From: Hyphomicrobiales bacterium
GTDB lineage: Bacteria > Pseudomonadota > Alphaproteobacteria > Rhizobiales > Devosiaceae
Reading direction: 5' to 3'
NCBI GenBank assembly: GCA_004144345.1
Contig: SEEL01000029.1
Location: forward strand, 1-43,150
DNA: 43,150 nucleotides
The notes beneath the pieces are model-generated. The model was not told the origin of the DNA. It was given only the letters and a program-made list of their open reading frames with translations, and made no database searches. The position numbers and the translations under genes are program-made. Shown here in pieces: positions 24,706-32,435 of this stretch. Within the stretch, counting starts at the first letter, position 1, and every line of letters starts with the position of its first letter.

Positions 24706-25131
24706 TCAGGAGGCGATGTATTCCTTGAGCGCGGTGGCTTCGAACTCGGTCTCTTCGATCTTGCGCTTCACCACGTCGCCGATCGAGACGATGCCGACGA
24801 GTTCGCCATTCTCGACGATGGGCAGATGGCGAATGCGGTGTTCGGTCATGCGCTCCATGACGTCGGCGACGGTGGCGTCGCGTCCGGAGCTGATGACGTT
24901 CCTCGTCATGACATCGCGGACCGGGCGCTGGGCCAGGGCGGTCCAGTCGGTGCCAAGATGGCGGACCACGTCGCGTTCGCTGAGGATGCCAACCACCTTG
25001 CCATTGTCGGTGACGACGACGGCGCCGATGCGCTTGGCGTTCAGCAATTGCACCGCCTCGGCGATGGTGGCGCCGGGGCCGACGGTGGTGACCGCGCGGC
25101 CCTTGGATTGAAGGATAGTCTCGACCTGCAT
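24706..25131 (-). CDS. Tandem CBS-domain protein
   Basis: 141 residues consisting of two CBS domains. The first covers about residues 8-62 (VTTVGPGATIAEAVQLL, GAVVVTDNGKVVGILSERDV); the second about 73-128 (VISSGRDATVADVMERMTE, RHLPIVENGELVGIVSIGD). Such pairs sense adenine nucleotides or NAD. There is no fused catalytic domain and no neighbour that points to a partner. Confidence 0.9.
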   Translation of the reverse strand: MQVETILQSKGRAVTTVGPGATIAEAVQLLNAKRIGAVVVTDNGKVVGILSERDVVRHLGTDWTALAQRPVRDVMTRNVISSGRDATVADVMERMTEHRIRHLPIVENGELVGIVSIGDVVKRKIEETEFEATALKEYIAS

Positions 25132-25221
25132 CGTAAGCTCCTCCTCTCGGGCGCTCAGTCTGCCCCTATCGGGAGGGCGGATAAAGTCAGCCCGGCTGTC
25201 CTATCGACCGCGACTTTCGGC

Positions 25222-25566
25222 TCAGCCCTCGCGGCGGCCGGGCGTCCAGCGGATGACATCCTGGCGGCGCGGCTCGGGCAGGTCCTTGCGGGTGAAGGCG
25301 ATGCGGGTCGCCTCGAACATGATGGCGAGGACGAGGGCGAGGATGGGCGCGGCGAAGAGCACGGCGCCGACATCGATGCGCTCGATGCGGGTGAGGCCGC
25401 TGATGGGCAACATGCCGGCGAGGACCGCGATGCTGCCGGCGAGCAGCGTCAGCGAGAAGGAGACGATGGTGGTGGTGGTGAAGGCGAGCTTGCGACGGGC
25501 CCTGGTGGCTTCGGCGCTCGGCTGGGGCTGCTGAGCTTCGGTGGCGGGGGCGGTGGACTGGCTCAT
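25222..25566 (-). CDS. Small two-helix membrane protein, unknown function
   Basis: 114 residues. A Gln/Pro/Ala-rich N-terminal tail precedes two membrane segments, about residues 28-53 (FTTTTIVSFSLTLLAGSIAV then LAGML) and 67-85 (VGAVLFAAPILALVLAIMF). The C-terminal tail is basic (RRQDVIRWTPGRREG). I recognise no family. Codon bias at third positions is like its neighbours, which supports a real gene. Confidence 0.65.
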   Translation of the reverse strand: MSQSTAPATEAQQPQPSAEATRARRKLAFTTTTIVSFSLTLLAGSIAVLAGMLPISGLTRIERIDVGAVLFAAPILALVLAIMFEATRIAFTRKDLPEPRRQDVIRWTPGRREG

Positions 25567-25706
25567 CGGTGGATACTCACGCGGAAAACTTCACAAGGGC
25601 GTGAGTAAGCCAACCGAATGCGGAGATTCGACGTAGCTAATGGGACGACGCGCGGACCAAAGCGGGGCACAAATGTGGCCTCCTCCCCGCGGCGACGGAG
25701 GCCCGC

Positions 25707-26126
25707 ATGACGAAGCTCTCCCTGTTCTCGATCGTTCTGTCGTTTTTGATGCTGATTGCGCCGGTGAAGGCGCAGGAGGCGCCGGCGCCGTGGCAGGACG
25801 TGATCACCGGGCAGGTGGAGGCGTTCCGGCTGCATGACTCGCCGGCGGCGCTGAGCTTTGCGGGGGCGTCGTTCAAAGAGAATTTCGCCGATCCCGAGCA
25901 GTTCTATCTGGCGATCGCCAATTGGGGCTATGCGCCGATCCTCGAGTCGCGCTCGCACAGCTTTGGCAGCTACCAGCTGGTCGAGGCGGGCGTGGTGCTG
26001 CAGCGGGTGACGTTCACGGGCAAGGACCAGGCGCTCTATGAGGCGATCTACCAGCTCAACCTCGAGGCCGATGGCTGGCGGGTGGGCGGGGTGCAATTGA
26101 TCCGGACGCCGGGGGTAGGCGTCTAG
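25707..26126 (+). CDS. DUF4864-family secreted protein
   Basis: 139 residues with a signal peptide (LFSIVLSFLMLIAPVKA, cleavage before QEA). The mature part has the DUF4864 pattern: WQDVITGQVEAFRLHDSPAA, SFAGASFKENFADPEQF, and YQLNLEADGWRVGGVQLI at the end. Members have a cystatin/NTF2-like fold and unknown function. It is a single gene, with 126 bp before the aminotransferase. Confidence 0.75.
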   Translation: MTKLSLFSIVLSFLMLIAPVKAQEAPAPWQDVITGQVEAFRLHDSPAALSFAGASFKENFADPEQFYLAIANWGYAPILESRSHSFGSYQLVEAGVVLQRVTFTGKDQALYEAIYQLNLEADGWRVGGVQLIRTPGVGV

Positions 26127-26165
26127 ACCGACGGACGGCTTGCCTTCGCCGGGCGGCGCTTCTAA

Positions 26166-27455
<1,290 letters not shown>

Positions 27456-27475
27456 GCGGAGTTTTGACAGCCGCC

Positions 27476-28429
27476 CTAGATGGTCACCACAACGGCGCCG
27501 CGCTTGCGTTTGGTATCGACGTAAGCGTGGGCTTCGCGGATCTGCTCGAGCGCGTAGGTGCGATCGATGACCGGGGCAATGGCATCGGCGGCCACCAGAT
27601 CGTTGATGGTGAGCAGCATGGCCTGCGTGGTATCGAAGCTGCCGCTGACGATGCGCCTGCCATCCTTGAAGGGTGACAGGATGGCGAGCAGATCGGGCGT
27701 GTTCATCACCACGTTGAGGAACACCCCGCCGCGCTTGAGCAGCAGTCTGACCTTGTTGAAGCTGGTGGCGCCGACCGCATCCATGACGACATCGTAGGGG
27801 CCGGAGCCGGCATAATCCTCATTGGTGTAGTCGATCACGCGGTCGGCACCGAGGGAGCGCACGAGTTCGGCGTTGCGGCCGGAGCAGACGGCGGTGACCG
27901 TGGCGCCAAGGTGCTTGGCGAGCTGGATCGAGTAGACGCCGACGCAGCCGGAGGCCCCGATGATCAGGATGGATGTGCCGGGGCCGACCTTGCCGCTGTT
28001 GAGAAAGTGCATTGCCGTGGTGGTGCCGAAACCGATCGACGCCGCCTCTTCGAAGCTCAGGCTTTTCTCCATCGGCGCAATCGGGCCGGTTTCGGCGATG
28101 GTGAGATATTCGGCATAGGCGCCAAAGGTGCCGCCATAGACGCGATCGCCCGGCTTGAAGCGGCTGACGCCTTCACCCACGGCCTCCACTTCGCCGGCGA
28201 ACTCGTAGCCTAGAATTGGATTCTTCGGTGCCGGGTAGCCGAGCATGAAGCGGGCCGGAAGCTTGAACGGCCCGGGTATGTTGAAGGCGCGCATGCGGGC
28301 ATCCCCCGAGGTGACGGAGGTGGCGCGGACACGGACTAGAAGCTGGCCCGAGGCAGGGGAGGGTTTGGGCAGATCGACGAGGTTCAACACCTCGGGACCG
28401 CCATAGGCACGATAGGTCACGGCTTTCAT
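27476..28429 (-). CDS. Zinc-independent MDR alcohol dehydrogenase / quinone reductase-like
   Basis: 317 residues, medium-chain dehydrogenase fold. The N-terminal GroES-like domain carries ILGYEFAGEVEAVGEGVSRF and GDRVYGGTFGAYAEYL, and the Rossmann part ILIIGASGCVGVYSIQLAKH has the NADP-type GASGCVG loop (about residues 140-160). Zinc-ligand cysteines of true alcohol dehydrogenases are absent, so a quinone- or enone-reductase activity is likely. It starts with ATGA overlap on the Xre regulator gene, third in a minus-strand operon. Confidence 0.86.
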   Translation of the reverse strand: MKAVTYRAYGGPEVLNLVDLPKPSPASGQLLVRVRATSVTSGDARMRAFNIPGPFKLPARFMLGYPAPKNPILGYEFAGEVEAVGEGVSRFKPGDRVYGGTFGAYAEYLTIAETGPIAPMEKSLSFEEAASIGFGTTTAMHFLNSGKVGPGTSILIIGASGCVGVYSIQLAKHLGATVTAVCSGRNAELVRSLGADRVIDYTNEDYAGSGPYDVVMDAVGATSFNKVRLLLKRGGVFLNVVMNTPDLLAILSPFKDGRRIVSGSFDTTQAMLLTINDLVAADAIAPVIDRTYALEQIREAHAYVDTKRKRGAVVVTI

Positions 28430-28662
28430 TTTCTGTCTCCTGGCTCGCCGGCTTTCCACTGGAAGACATCGCCGATCGCGACGCCGAAGACTTCGGCGAT
28501 ACGAAAGGCGGCCTCGAGGGACGGCGAGTATTTGTTCTGTTCGATGGCGGCGATGGTCTGCCGGGTCATGCCGATGGCATCGGCCAATTGCTGCTGGGTC
28601 ATCTCGTTGGCGTCGAAACGCAGCCGCCGGATGGTGTTGGTGATGGGGGGAGGGGCAGCCAT
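28426..28662 (-). CDS. Small Xre-family regulator (YozG-like)
   Basis: 78 residues, essentially one helix-turn-helix domain: MTQQQLADAIGMTRQTIAAI with EQNKYSPSLEAAFRIAEVFG after it (about residues 21-60). The start ATG overlaps the stop of the upstream membrane protein by one base (TGATG), and its stop overlaps the next start as ATGA. Regulators of this size beside DUF-type membrane proteins are usual in bacteria. The repeat AAACATC/GATGTTT around the operon promoter is the best candidate for its binding site. Confidence 0.88.
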   Translation of the reverse strand: MAAPPPITNTIRRLRFDANEMTQQQLADAIGMTRQTIAAIEQNKYSPSLEAAFRIAEVFGVAIGDVFQWKAGEPGDRK

Positions 28663-29120
28663 CACGCGGTCATCCGGAAGCGGGCGATGTGGATCAGCTC
28701 GACAACCAATTCGGTCACGACGAGGCCGAAGAGGATCAGATTGGCGATGAAGATGGCGGTGGCGCCGGCCGGATCCGCCGGGAAGGCCGGCGCGATGATG
28801 GTGCTGAGCCAGGGGCAGGCGACGGCCAGCCCGAGCAGCAGCCAGCCGCGCAGGCGGTGGGCGATGGTGGTGGCGCTCATTTCGATCTGCCGCTCGAACT
28901 CATCGGGGCGGGCGCCGAAATCCCTGATGCGGTTGCGCGTGGCGAGCAGGTTGAGGCCGAGCATCAGAACGACCGTGAAGCCCATGCAGACCCAGAATCG
29001 CGTCAGCAGGCCATCGACGGTGCCCATCTGGAAGGACCGCCAGACCTCGAAGAAATAGTAGCCCCAGACGAGGATGGTGGTGATCGAGGCGATCCAGGCA
29101 TTCTTTTCGCGGAAGGACAT
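28662..29120 (-). CDS. Four-helix membrane protein paired with Xre regulator
   Basis: 152 residues with four predicted membrane segments: NAWIASITTILVWGYYFFEV, FWVCMGFTVVLMLGLNLLA, GWLLLGLAVACPWLSTIIA and AIFIANLILFGLVVTELVVE. The middle loop is charged (RPDEFERQIEMSATT). The pattern resembles the DUF2178-like small membrane proteins encoded with YozG-type regulators, but I cannot name the family with confidence. ATG at 29120 is the first start that gives a membrane helix directly; the open frame further upstream runs into repeat DNA. Confidence 0.75.
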   Translation of the reverse strand: MSFREKNAWIASITTILVWGYYFFEVWRSFQMGTVDGLLTRFWVCMGFTVVLMLGLNLLATRNRIRDFGARPDEFERQIEMSATTIAHRLRGWLLLGLAVACPWLSTIIAPAFPADPAGATAIFIANLILFGLVVTELVVELIHIARFRMTA

Positions 29121-29136
29121 GGCGGGCTCCAGTGCC

Positions 29137-29199
29137 AAACATCTGAGACGCCATATGGAGGATGTTTTACGCGATGTCAAGAATATCGAACATGATGTT
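29137..29199 (-). promoter_or_regulatory. Promoter and candidate Xre operator of the membrane/Xre/reductase operon
   Basis: On the minus strand TTGACA (29175-29180) and CATATG (29152-29157) are 17 bp apart. AAACATC at 29137-29143 and GATGTTT at 29161-29167 form an inverted repeat around the -10, and AACATGATGTT (29189-29199) lies just upstream of -35. Three ACATC-type half-sites around a consensus -35 suggest autorepression by the operon's Xre protein. Confidence 0.6.
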
Positions 29200-29237
29200 T
29201 GGTGGGTTTGGCGTGATGGGGTGGTTCGTGGGGCTCG

Positions 29238-29423
29238 CCCCCACCCACCGCCTTCCCCCCTCGCGCTTTCTTGCGCTCTGTCCAAAGCACGCGGAGACGC
29301 GTGCTTCGACCAACCGCTGAGTGGGGAGGGATGGGCTCCGCTCAAGGTGCCGGCAGTCGGGTCTCCCTCCTCGGCGCGCAGCGCTGGGGAGGGGGGACCA
29401 CGCGTAGCGTGGTGGGTGGGGCA
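29238..29423. repeat. Mosaic repeat module, copy 2
   Basis: Same module as 20791-20929, with about 50 extra bases inserted after the first arm (TCGCGCTTTCTTGCGCTCTG and GCACGCGGAGACGCGTGCTT, itself a hairpin). It ends with the same ACCACGCGTAGCGTGGTGGG. Confidence 0.8.
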
Positions 29424-29468
29424 CACTGCGTCATCCCTTGAGGGGCCACGGTCACCGTGCTGACTGCC

Positions 29469-29494
29469 CTGGATTCCCGCCTGCGCGGGAATGA
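29469..29494. repeat. Short palindromic intergenic repeat, copy 3
   Basis: Same unit as 20748-20773 and 20998-21023, with the extended flanks of the latter. Confidence 0.8.
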
Positions 29495-29511
29495 ATTTGT
29501 GGGTGTGGCTT

Positions 29512-29570
29512 GCCCCACCCACCGGCTTCGCCGGTCCCCCCTACCCGGTGGGGAGGGATGGGCTCCGTGG
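29512..29570. repeat. Mosaic repeat module, copy 3 (first half)
   Basis: Matches the first half of the module at 20791-20929 up to GATGGGCTCC, then diverges. 29571-29730 is G/C-rich, with CTCCACTCAAGGTGC again shared with copy 1, and no gene. Confidence 0.75.
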
Positions 29571-29732
29571 TTGAGGCAACTCCGGCTGCCGGCTTCGCGG
29601 GGCTGCGCATCACAGGACTTGGCTCCACTCAAGGTGCTCCCCCCTCCACCACGCGAGGGCGTGGTCCCCCTCCCCCGCAGGCGGGAGAGGACGCCGACTG
29701 CCGGGCGCCGTGAGGAGGTCGAGAATGTCCTG

Positions 29733-29876
29733 AAAACTAAAAGGCCTCGCTCGAGGGGATGAGCGAGGCCTTCGGGTTATTCGCCGGAGCGAATGACCGT
29801 TGAGAGGCGGCCAGGGAGGAGGAAGGCCGCGATTCTCTGGAACTGCGCCAGGGAGGAGGATTGGCAGGCAGTTCGT
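29733..29876 (-). ncRNA. Cuckoo-like (alpha-r14-like) small RNA 1 with two CCTCCTCCC loops
   Basis: Minus-strand RNA of about 144 nt. Hairpin 1 (29841-29873) pairs AACTGC and GCCA with TGGC and GCAGTT and shows ATCCTCCTCCC in the loop. Hairpin 2 (29807-29830) pairs GCGGCC with GGCCGC around TTCCTCCTCCCT. A third hairpin, ATTCGC-TCCG-GCGAAT, is at 29779-29794. The terminator has a 12-bp perfect stem (29741-29752 with 29761-29772) followed by TTAGTTTT. CCTCCTCCC is complementary to the Shine-Dalgarno consensus; sRNAs with this loop motif are known in alphaproteobacteria (cuckoo family, alpha-r14, CcsR of Rhodobacter) and would bind ribosome binding sites or the proteins that do. The 5' end is inferred from the promoter at 29883-29911. 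Confidence 0.8.
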
Positions 29877-29882
29877 GGGTCC

Positions 29883-29911
29883 GTTATGCGGTCCCCGACC
29901 GAGTCCGACAA
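29883..29911 (-). promoter_or_regulatory. Putative promoter of small RNA 1
   Basis: On the minus strand TTGTCG is followed after 17 bp by CATAAC (29883-29888). Initiation about seven bases later, near 29876, puts hairpin 1 at the very 5' end of the RNA. Confidence 0.5.
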
Positions 29912-29974
29912 ACGCGAAGTCGGAAGCCCACCCATGCCAAAACGCATAGGTCGATGTTCAGCGGACGGTCGGAC

Positions 29975-30145
29975 AAAAAAAGGGGCTCCATCCGAAGATG
30001 GAGCCCTACGAAAGTGTGGCAAACGGACGAGGGAGGAGGATACGCCGTTTGCCTATGGACCTTGCCGAGGGAGGAGGATTCGGCTCGATCCGTGCCGGGA
30101 GATGCGGGACCGCGGGAGGAGGATGCGGTGCGGCGTCTCAGCGAC
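29975..30145 (-). ncRNA. Cuckoo-like small RNA 2 with three CCTCCTCCC loops
   Basis: Minus-strand RNA of about 171 nt. Three hairpins present the same loop: ACCGC/GCGGT (30109-30129), GCCGA/TCGGC (30064-30084) and the long GGCAAACGG/CCGTTTGCC (30018-30053). In each the loop contains CCTCCTCCC (plus-strand GGGAGGAGG at 30114-30122, 30069-30077 and 30031-30039). The terminator is textbook: a 10-bp perfect stem GGGCTCCATC with a TTCG tetraloop (29983-30006) and seven T residues. Stems differ in sequence while loops are kept, which indicates selection on the loop and on pairing. Confidence 0.82.
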
Positions 30146-30151
30146 AAGGTG

Positions 30152-30180
30152 AATATGCTGTTTCAAAGCGGTTTAAGCAA
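30152..30180 (-). promoter_or_regulatory. Promoter of small RNA 2
   Basis: On the minus strand TTGCTT (30175-30180), 17 bp, CATATT (30152-30157). The layout aligns base for base with the promoter of small RNA 3. Confidence 0.6.
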
Positions 30181-30182
30181 TG

Positions 30183-30207
30183 CGCTCACTGACATGCCAG
30201 CCATGCA
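30183..30207 (-). promoter_or_regulatory. Conserved 25-bp box upstream of small RNA 2 promoter
   Basis: Contains GACATGCCAGCCATGCA (plus strand, 30191-30207). The counterpart at 30487-30511 has GACATGCCTGCTATGCA at exactly the same distance from -35. CATG occurs twice in the box. It is a candidate activator site. Confidence 0.6.
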
Positions 30208-30339
30208 CTCAGCGCAGGTAAGGTCAGGTATGTTGACCCATTTTGTCGCAGGCTGCCGCCCGTTCAGGCACTGTTAACCGATAGGCGGTGTCGGGGGGCG
30301 GCCGAACGGCGAGCAAAAAACGCATAGCTCATGGCGGCA

Positions 30340-30449
30340 GAAACAATAAGGCCCTGCTCGAGGGGGAGCAGGGCCAATTGAAGGAGGCGAGGGAGCCTCC
30401 GACAGGAGGGACACAGAGAGCTGGGAGGGAGAAGTGCCCGCTGCGTCTG
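30340..30449 (-). ncRNA. Divergent cuckoo-like small RNA 3
   Basis: Minus-strand RNA of about 110 nt. It carries pyrimidine-rich, anti-Shine-Dalgarno-like stretches: CTCCCTCCC near the 5' end (30423-30431), CCCTCC (30404-30410 region), and a hairpin GGAGGC-TCCCTC-GCCTCC (30383-30400). The terminator stem GGCCCTGCTC/GAGCAGGGCC (30350-30375) is followed by TTATTGTTT. Promoter and upstream box match small RNA 2, but the exact CCTCCTCCC loops are lost or altered. It may be a divergent or specialised paralogue. Confidence 0.65.
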
Positions 30450-30455
30450 ACCGGG

Positions 30456-30484
30456 GATATAGGGTGGTGAACGATTCTGCTCAA
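30456..30484 (-). promoter_or_regulatory. Promoter of small RNA 3
   Basis: On the minus strand TTGAGC (30479-30484), 17 bp, TATATC (30456-30461). Initiation would be near 30449. Confidence 0.6.
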
Positions 30485-30486
30485 TG

Positions 30487-30511
30487 AAATCAACGACATG
30501 CCTGCTATGCA
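30487..30511 (-). promoter_or_regulatory. Conserved 25-bp box upstream of small RNA 3 promoter
   Basis: Shares 18 of 25 positions with 30183-30207, and 15 of 17 in the core GACATGCCNGCNATGCA, at the same distance from -35. Just upstream (30506-30522) ATGCATCGCATGCAT forms a further small palindrome. Confidence 0.6.
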
Positions 30512-30553
30512 TCGCATGCATATGGTTTGAATACTAACTAAAGTCGTATGGCC

Positions 30554-31063
30554 TCACTCGCCAGCGACAAGCTCCGCCAGCACGGCGCGCAGATCGCCGC
30601 CGGTGGCGTAGGCGATATTGTCGACACGCCAGAAAGCGGCCTGGAAAGCGGGCATCTCAACGCGCTTGAGCAACAGGGTGTCGGTGAAGTTGGCATCCGG
30701 CTGATCGGGGAAGGCGTAGGCGATTTCGACCCGCGCATCGGATTTCATCAGGGTGACGAGCCCGACAGTGCATTCGGGCGCATAGTCGGGCCAGGCCTGC
30801 CACGGGATGCCGTCGCCGAGCGGCGGCTTTTCGCCGGGATTGGCGGCTTCCCAGGCGGCATTTGCCGCCCATGCTTCCGCCATGCCGGATTTGAGGGCGG
30901 GCGAGAGCAGGCCCTCGATGGCGCCTTCATCATTGCCGGTGCGCGACAGGCAGAAGATCTGGCCGATCTGCTCGGGCTTGAGCGTGGCCATGCTGTCGTC
31001 GGCGCGGACCGGCACGGCAACGAAGCCTGCGGCGAGCAGGATGGCGAGGAGAGATGAGCGCAT
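30554..31063 (-). CDS. Secreted protein of unknown function, paralogue A
   Basis: 169 residues with a signal peptide (SSLLAILLAAGFVAVPVRA, cleavage before DDS). The mature part begins LKPEQIGQIFCLSRTGNDEG and contains two cysteines (in IFCLSR and PECTVG), which could pair. The neighbouring gene at 31130-31534 encodes a protein with the same layout (IS-RLYCEALVAADMSTVQPIL and a Cys before RMVGA). I do not recognise a named family. ATG 31063 is preferred to a TTG at 31075 because GGGG lies upstream of it and the signal peptide then starts directly. Confidence 0.75.
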   Translation of the reverse strand: MRSSLLAILLAAGFVAVPVRADDSMATLKPEQIGQIFCLSRTGNDEGAIEGLLSPALKSGMAEAWAANAAWEAANPGEKPPLGDGIPWQAWPDYAPECTVGLVTLMKSDARVEIAYAFPDQPDANFTDTLLLKRVEMPAFQAAFWRVDNIAYATGGDLRAVLAELVAGE

Positions 31064-31129
31064 GAAAACCCCCAAATGACGCTGTTGGCGCCGTATGGGC
31101 GGGGGTGGCTGAACCGGCGCTGAACCGGA

Positions 31130-31534
31130 TTATTGCGCGGCGAGCGATTGGCGGAGCGAGCCGCCATCGGCGAAGGCGACGTCGTTTATGCGGATCTGTT
31201 CGTCGATGAAGCTCAGGACCAGGCGGTCGGAGCCGGAGGTGCCGTCGGCGAGCATGTAGAACAGCACGGCCTCGGGGTGGTCGAAGCTGCCACTGGCGCC
31301 GACCATGCGGCAGGCGGTGACGGTGCCGGGGTAACCCTGCCAGACAATGCCGGTGCGGCCTTCGATGGTGGTGGTGAGGTCGGGCGTCAGGATGGGCTGC
31401 ACCGTGCTCATGTCGGCAGCGACGAGGGCTTCGCAATAAAGGCGCGAAATGTCGTTGAGGCTGAGCGTCGACTGGGCGAGGGCGGGCGTCGCGATCGAGG
31501 CGGCGAGGACGGCGGCAACAAACAAACGGTGCAT
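31130..31534 (-). CDS. Secreted protein of unknown function, paralogue B
   Basis: 134 residues with a signal peptide (MHRLFVAAVLAASIATPALA, cleavage before QST). The mature part is related to the product of 30554-31063: start of transcription-independent blocks are the helix DISRLYCEALVAADMSTVQP, a Thr/Cys strand YPGTVTACRMVGA, and RLVLSFIDEQIRINDVAFAD, in which FIDEQIRINDV parallels VEMPAFQAAFWRVDNI of the paralogue. An NTF2-like small domain is possible. It lies 5 bases after vtlR and may be read through from it. Confidence 0.72.
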   Translation of the reverse strand: MHRLFVAAVLAASIATPALAQSTLSLNDISRLYCEALVAADMSTVQPILTPDLTTTIEGRTGIVWQGYPGTVTACRMVGASGSFDHPEAVLFYMLADGTSGSDRLVLSFIDEQIRINDVAFADGGSLRQSLAAQ

Positions 31535-31539
31535 CGGGA

Positions 31540-32433
31540 CTAGAACTGCCACTCGCGGGCTTTGCCGACAAGGAAATCGCGGAAAACGCCGACGCGCTTC
31601 GAATTCTTGAGGGCAGGGGGATAGACGAAATAGGCTTCGTAGGCCGGCAGTTCGACGCCGGTCAGCACGCGCTTCAGCCGGGTTTCGTTCTCGGTGACAT
31701 AGTCGGGCAGCATGGCGATGCCGATGCCGGCGCGGCACGCCTGCATCATGCCCATGATGGCGTTGACCTTCATGGAGGCACGGCGCGGCGAGGAATCGGC
31801 GCGGCCGAGGCGCTCGAGATAATTGATGTCGCCCAGATGCTGCGGCACCGGCTCGCCGAAGGTGATGATGCGGTGCTGGTCGAGCTCTTCGAGGGTGCGC
31901 GGCTCGCCATGCTCGGCGAGATAGTCGAGCGACACGTAGAAGTGGTTGTGCACCGTGAACAGCTTGCGCTGGATCATTTCCGACTGGTTCGGGCGGTGCA
32001 GGCGGATGGCCACGTCGGCCTCGCGCATGGCGAGATCGAGCTCGGAATCGTTGAGTTTGATGTCGATCTGGATGTCCGGATAGAGCATCAGGAATTCGTG
32101 GATGCGGCTCGACAGCCAGGTGGAGCCGATGCCCACCGTGGTGGTGACGATGAGCTGGCCGGTCGGCACGTCCTGGCTCTCGGACATCAGCTCCTGCACC
32201 TGCAGCAGTTCGGACTGCATGCGGTGGGCGGTGCGGAACAATTGCTCGCCCACTTCGGTGAGCACGAGGCCGCGCGCGTGGCGAATGAACAGCTTCAGCC
32301 CGAGATCTTCCTCGAGCGCCGAAATCTGCCGCGACACGGCAGACTGGCTCATGTTCAGCTTCTCGGCTGCATGGGTGAAGCTCCCGGACTCCGCGGCGGT
32401 ATGGAAGATCCTGAGCTTGTCCCAGTCGAGCAT
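31540..32433 (-). CDS. vtlR: LysR-family regulator of the VtlR/LsrB type
   Basis: 297 residues. The N terminus MLDWDKLRIFHTAAESGSFT and the helix-turn-helix KLNMSQSAVSRQISALEEDL (about 27-46) are very close to VtlR of Brucella/Agrobacterium and LsrB of Sinorhizobium, which also lie directly behind trxB. The C-terminal effector domain runs from about 90. The known proteins activate small RNA and small-protein genes (VtlR) and oxidative-stress functions (LsrB). The gene starts 2 bases after trxB ends, so both are one transcript. Its regulon here is unknown, but small RNA genes lie 1.1 kb away. Confidence 0.88.
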   Translation of the reverse strand: MLDWDKLRIFHTAAESGSFTHAAEKLNMSQSAVSRQISALEEDLGLKLFIRHARGLVLTEVGEQLFRTAHRMQSELLQVQELMSESQDVPTGQLIVTTTVGIGSTWLSSRIHEFLMLYPDIQIDIKLNDSELDLAMREADVAIRLHRPNQSEMIQRKLFTVHNHFYVSLDYLAEHGEPRTLEELDQHRIITFGEPVPQHLGDINYLERLGRADSSPRRASMKVNAIMGMMQACRAGIGIAMLPDYVTENETRLKRVLTGVELPAYEAYFVYPPALKNSKRVGVFRDFLVGKAREWQF

Positions 32434-32435
32434 GA

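Noticed and set aside
29733-30145. GGGAGGAGG read on the plus strand as a row of strong ribosome binding sites for small genes
   Set aside because: No consistent start codons or frames follow. Hairpins, promoters and T-runs are all oriented for minus-strand RNAs.
29793-30277. Plus-strand frames of 119 and 138 codons over the sRNA genes
   Set aside because: They cross two terminators and have no family similarity; they arise from stop-poor repeat-like sequence.
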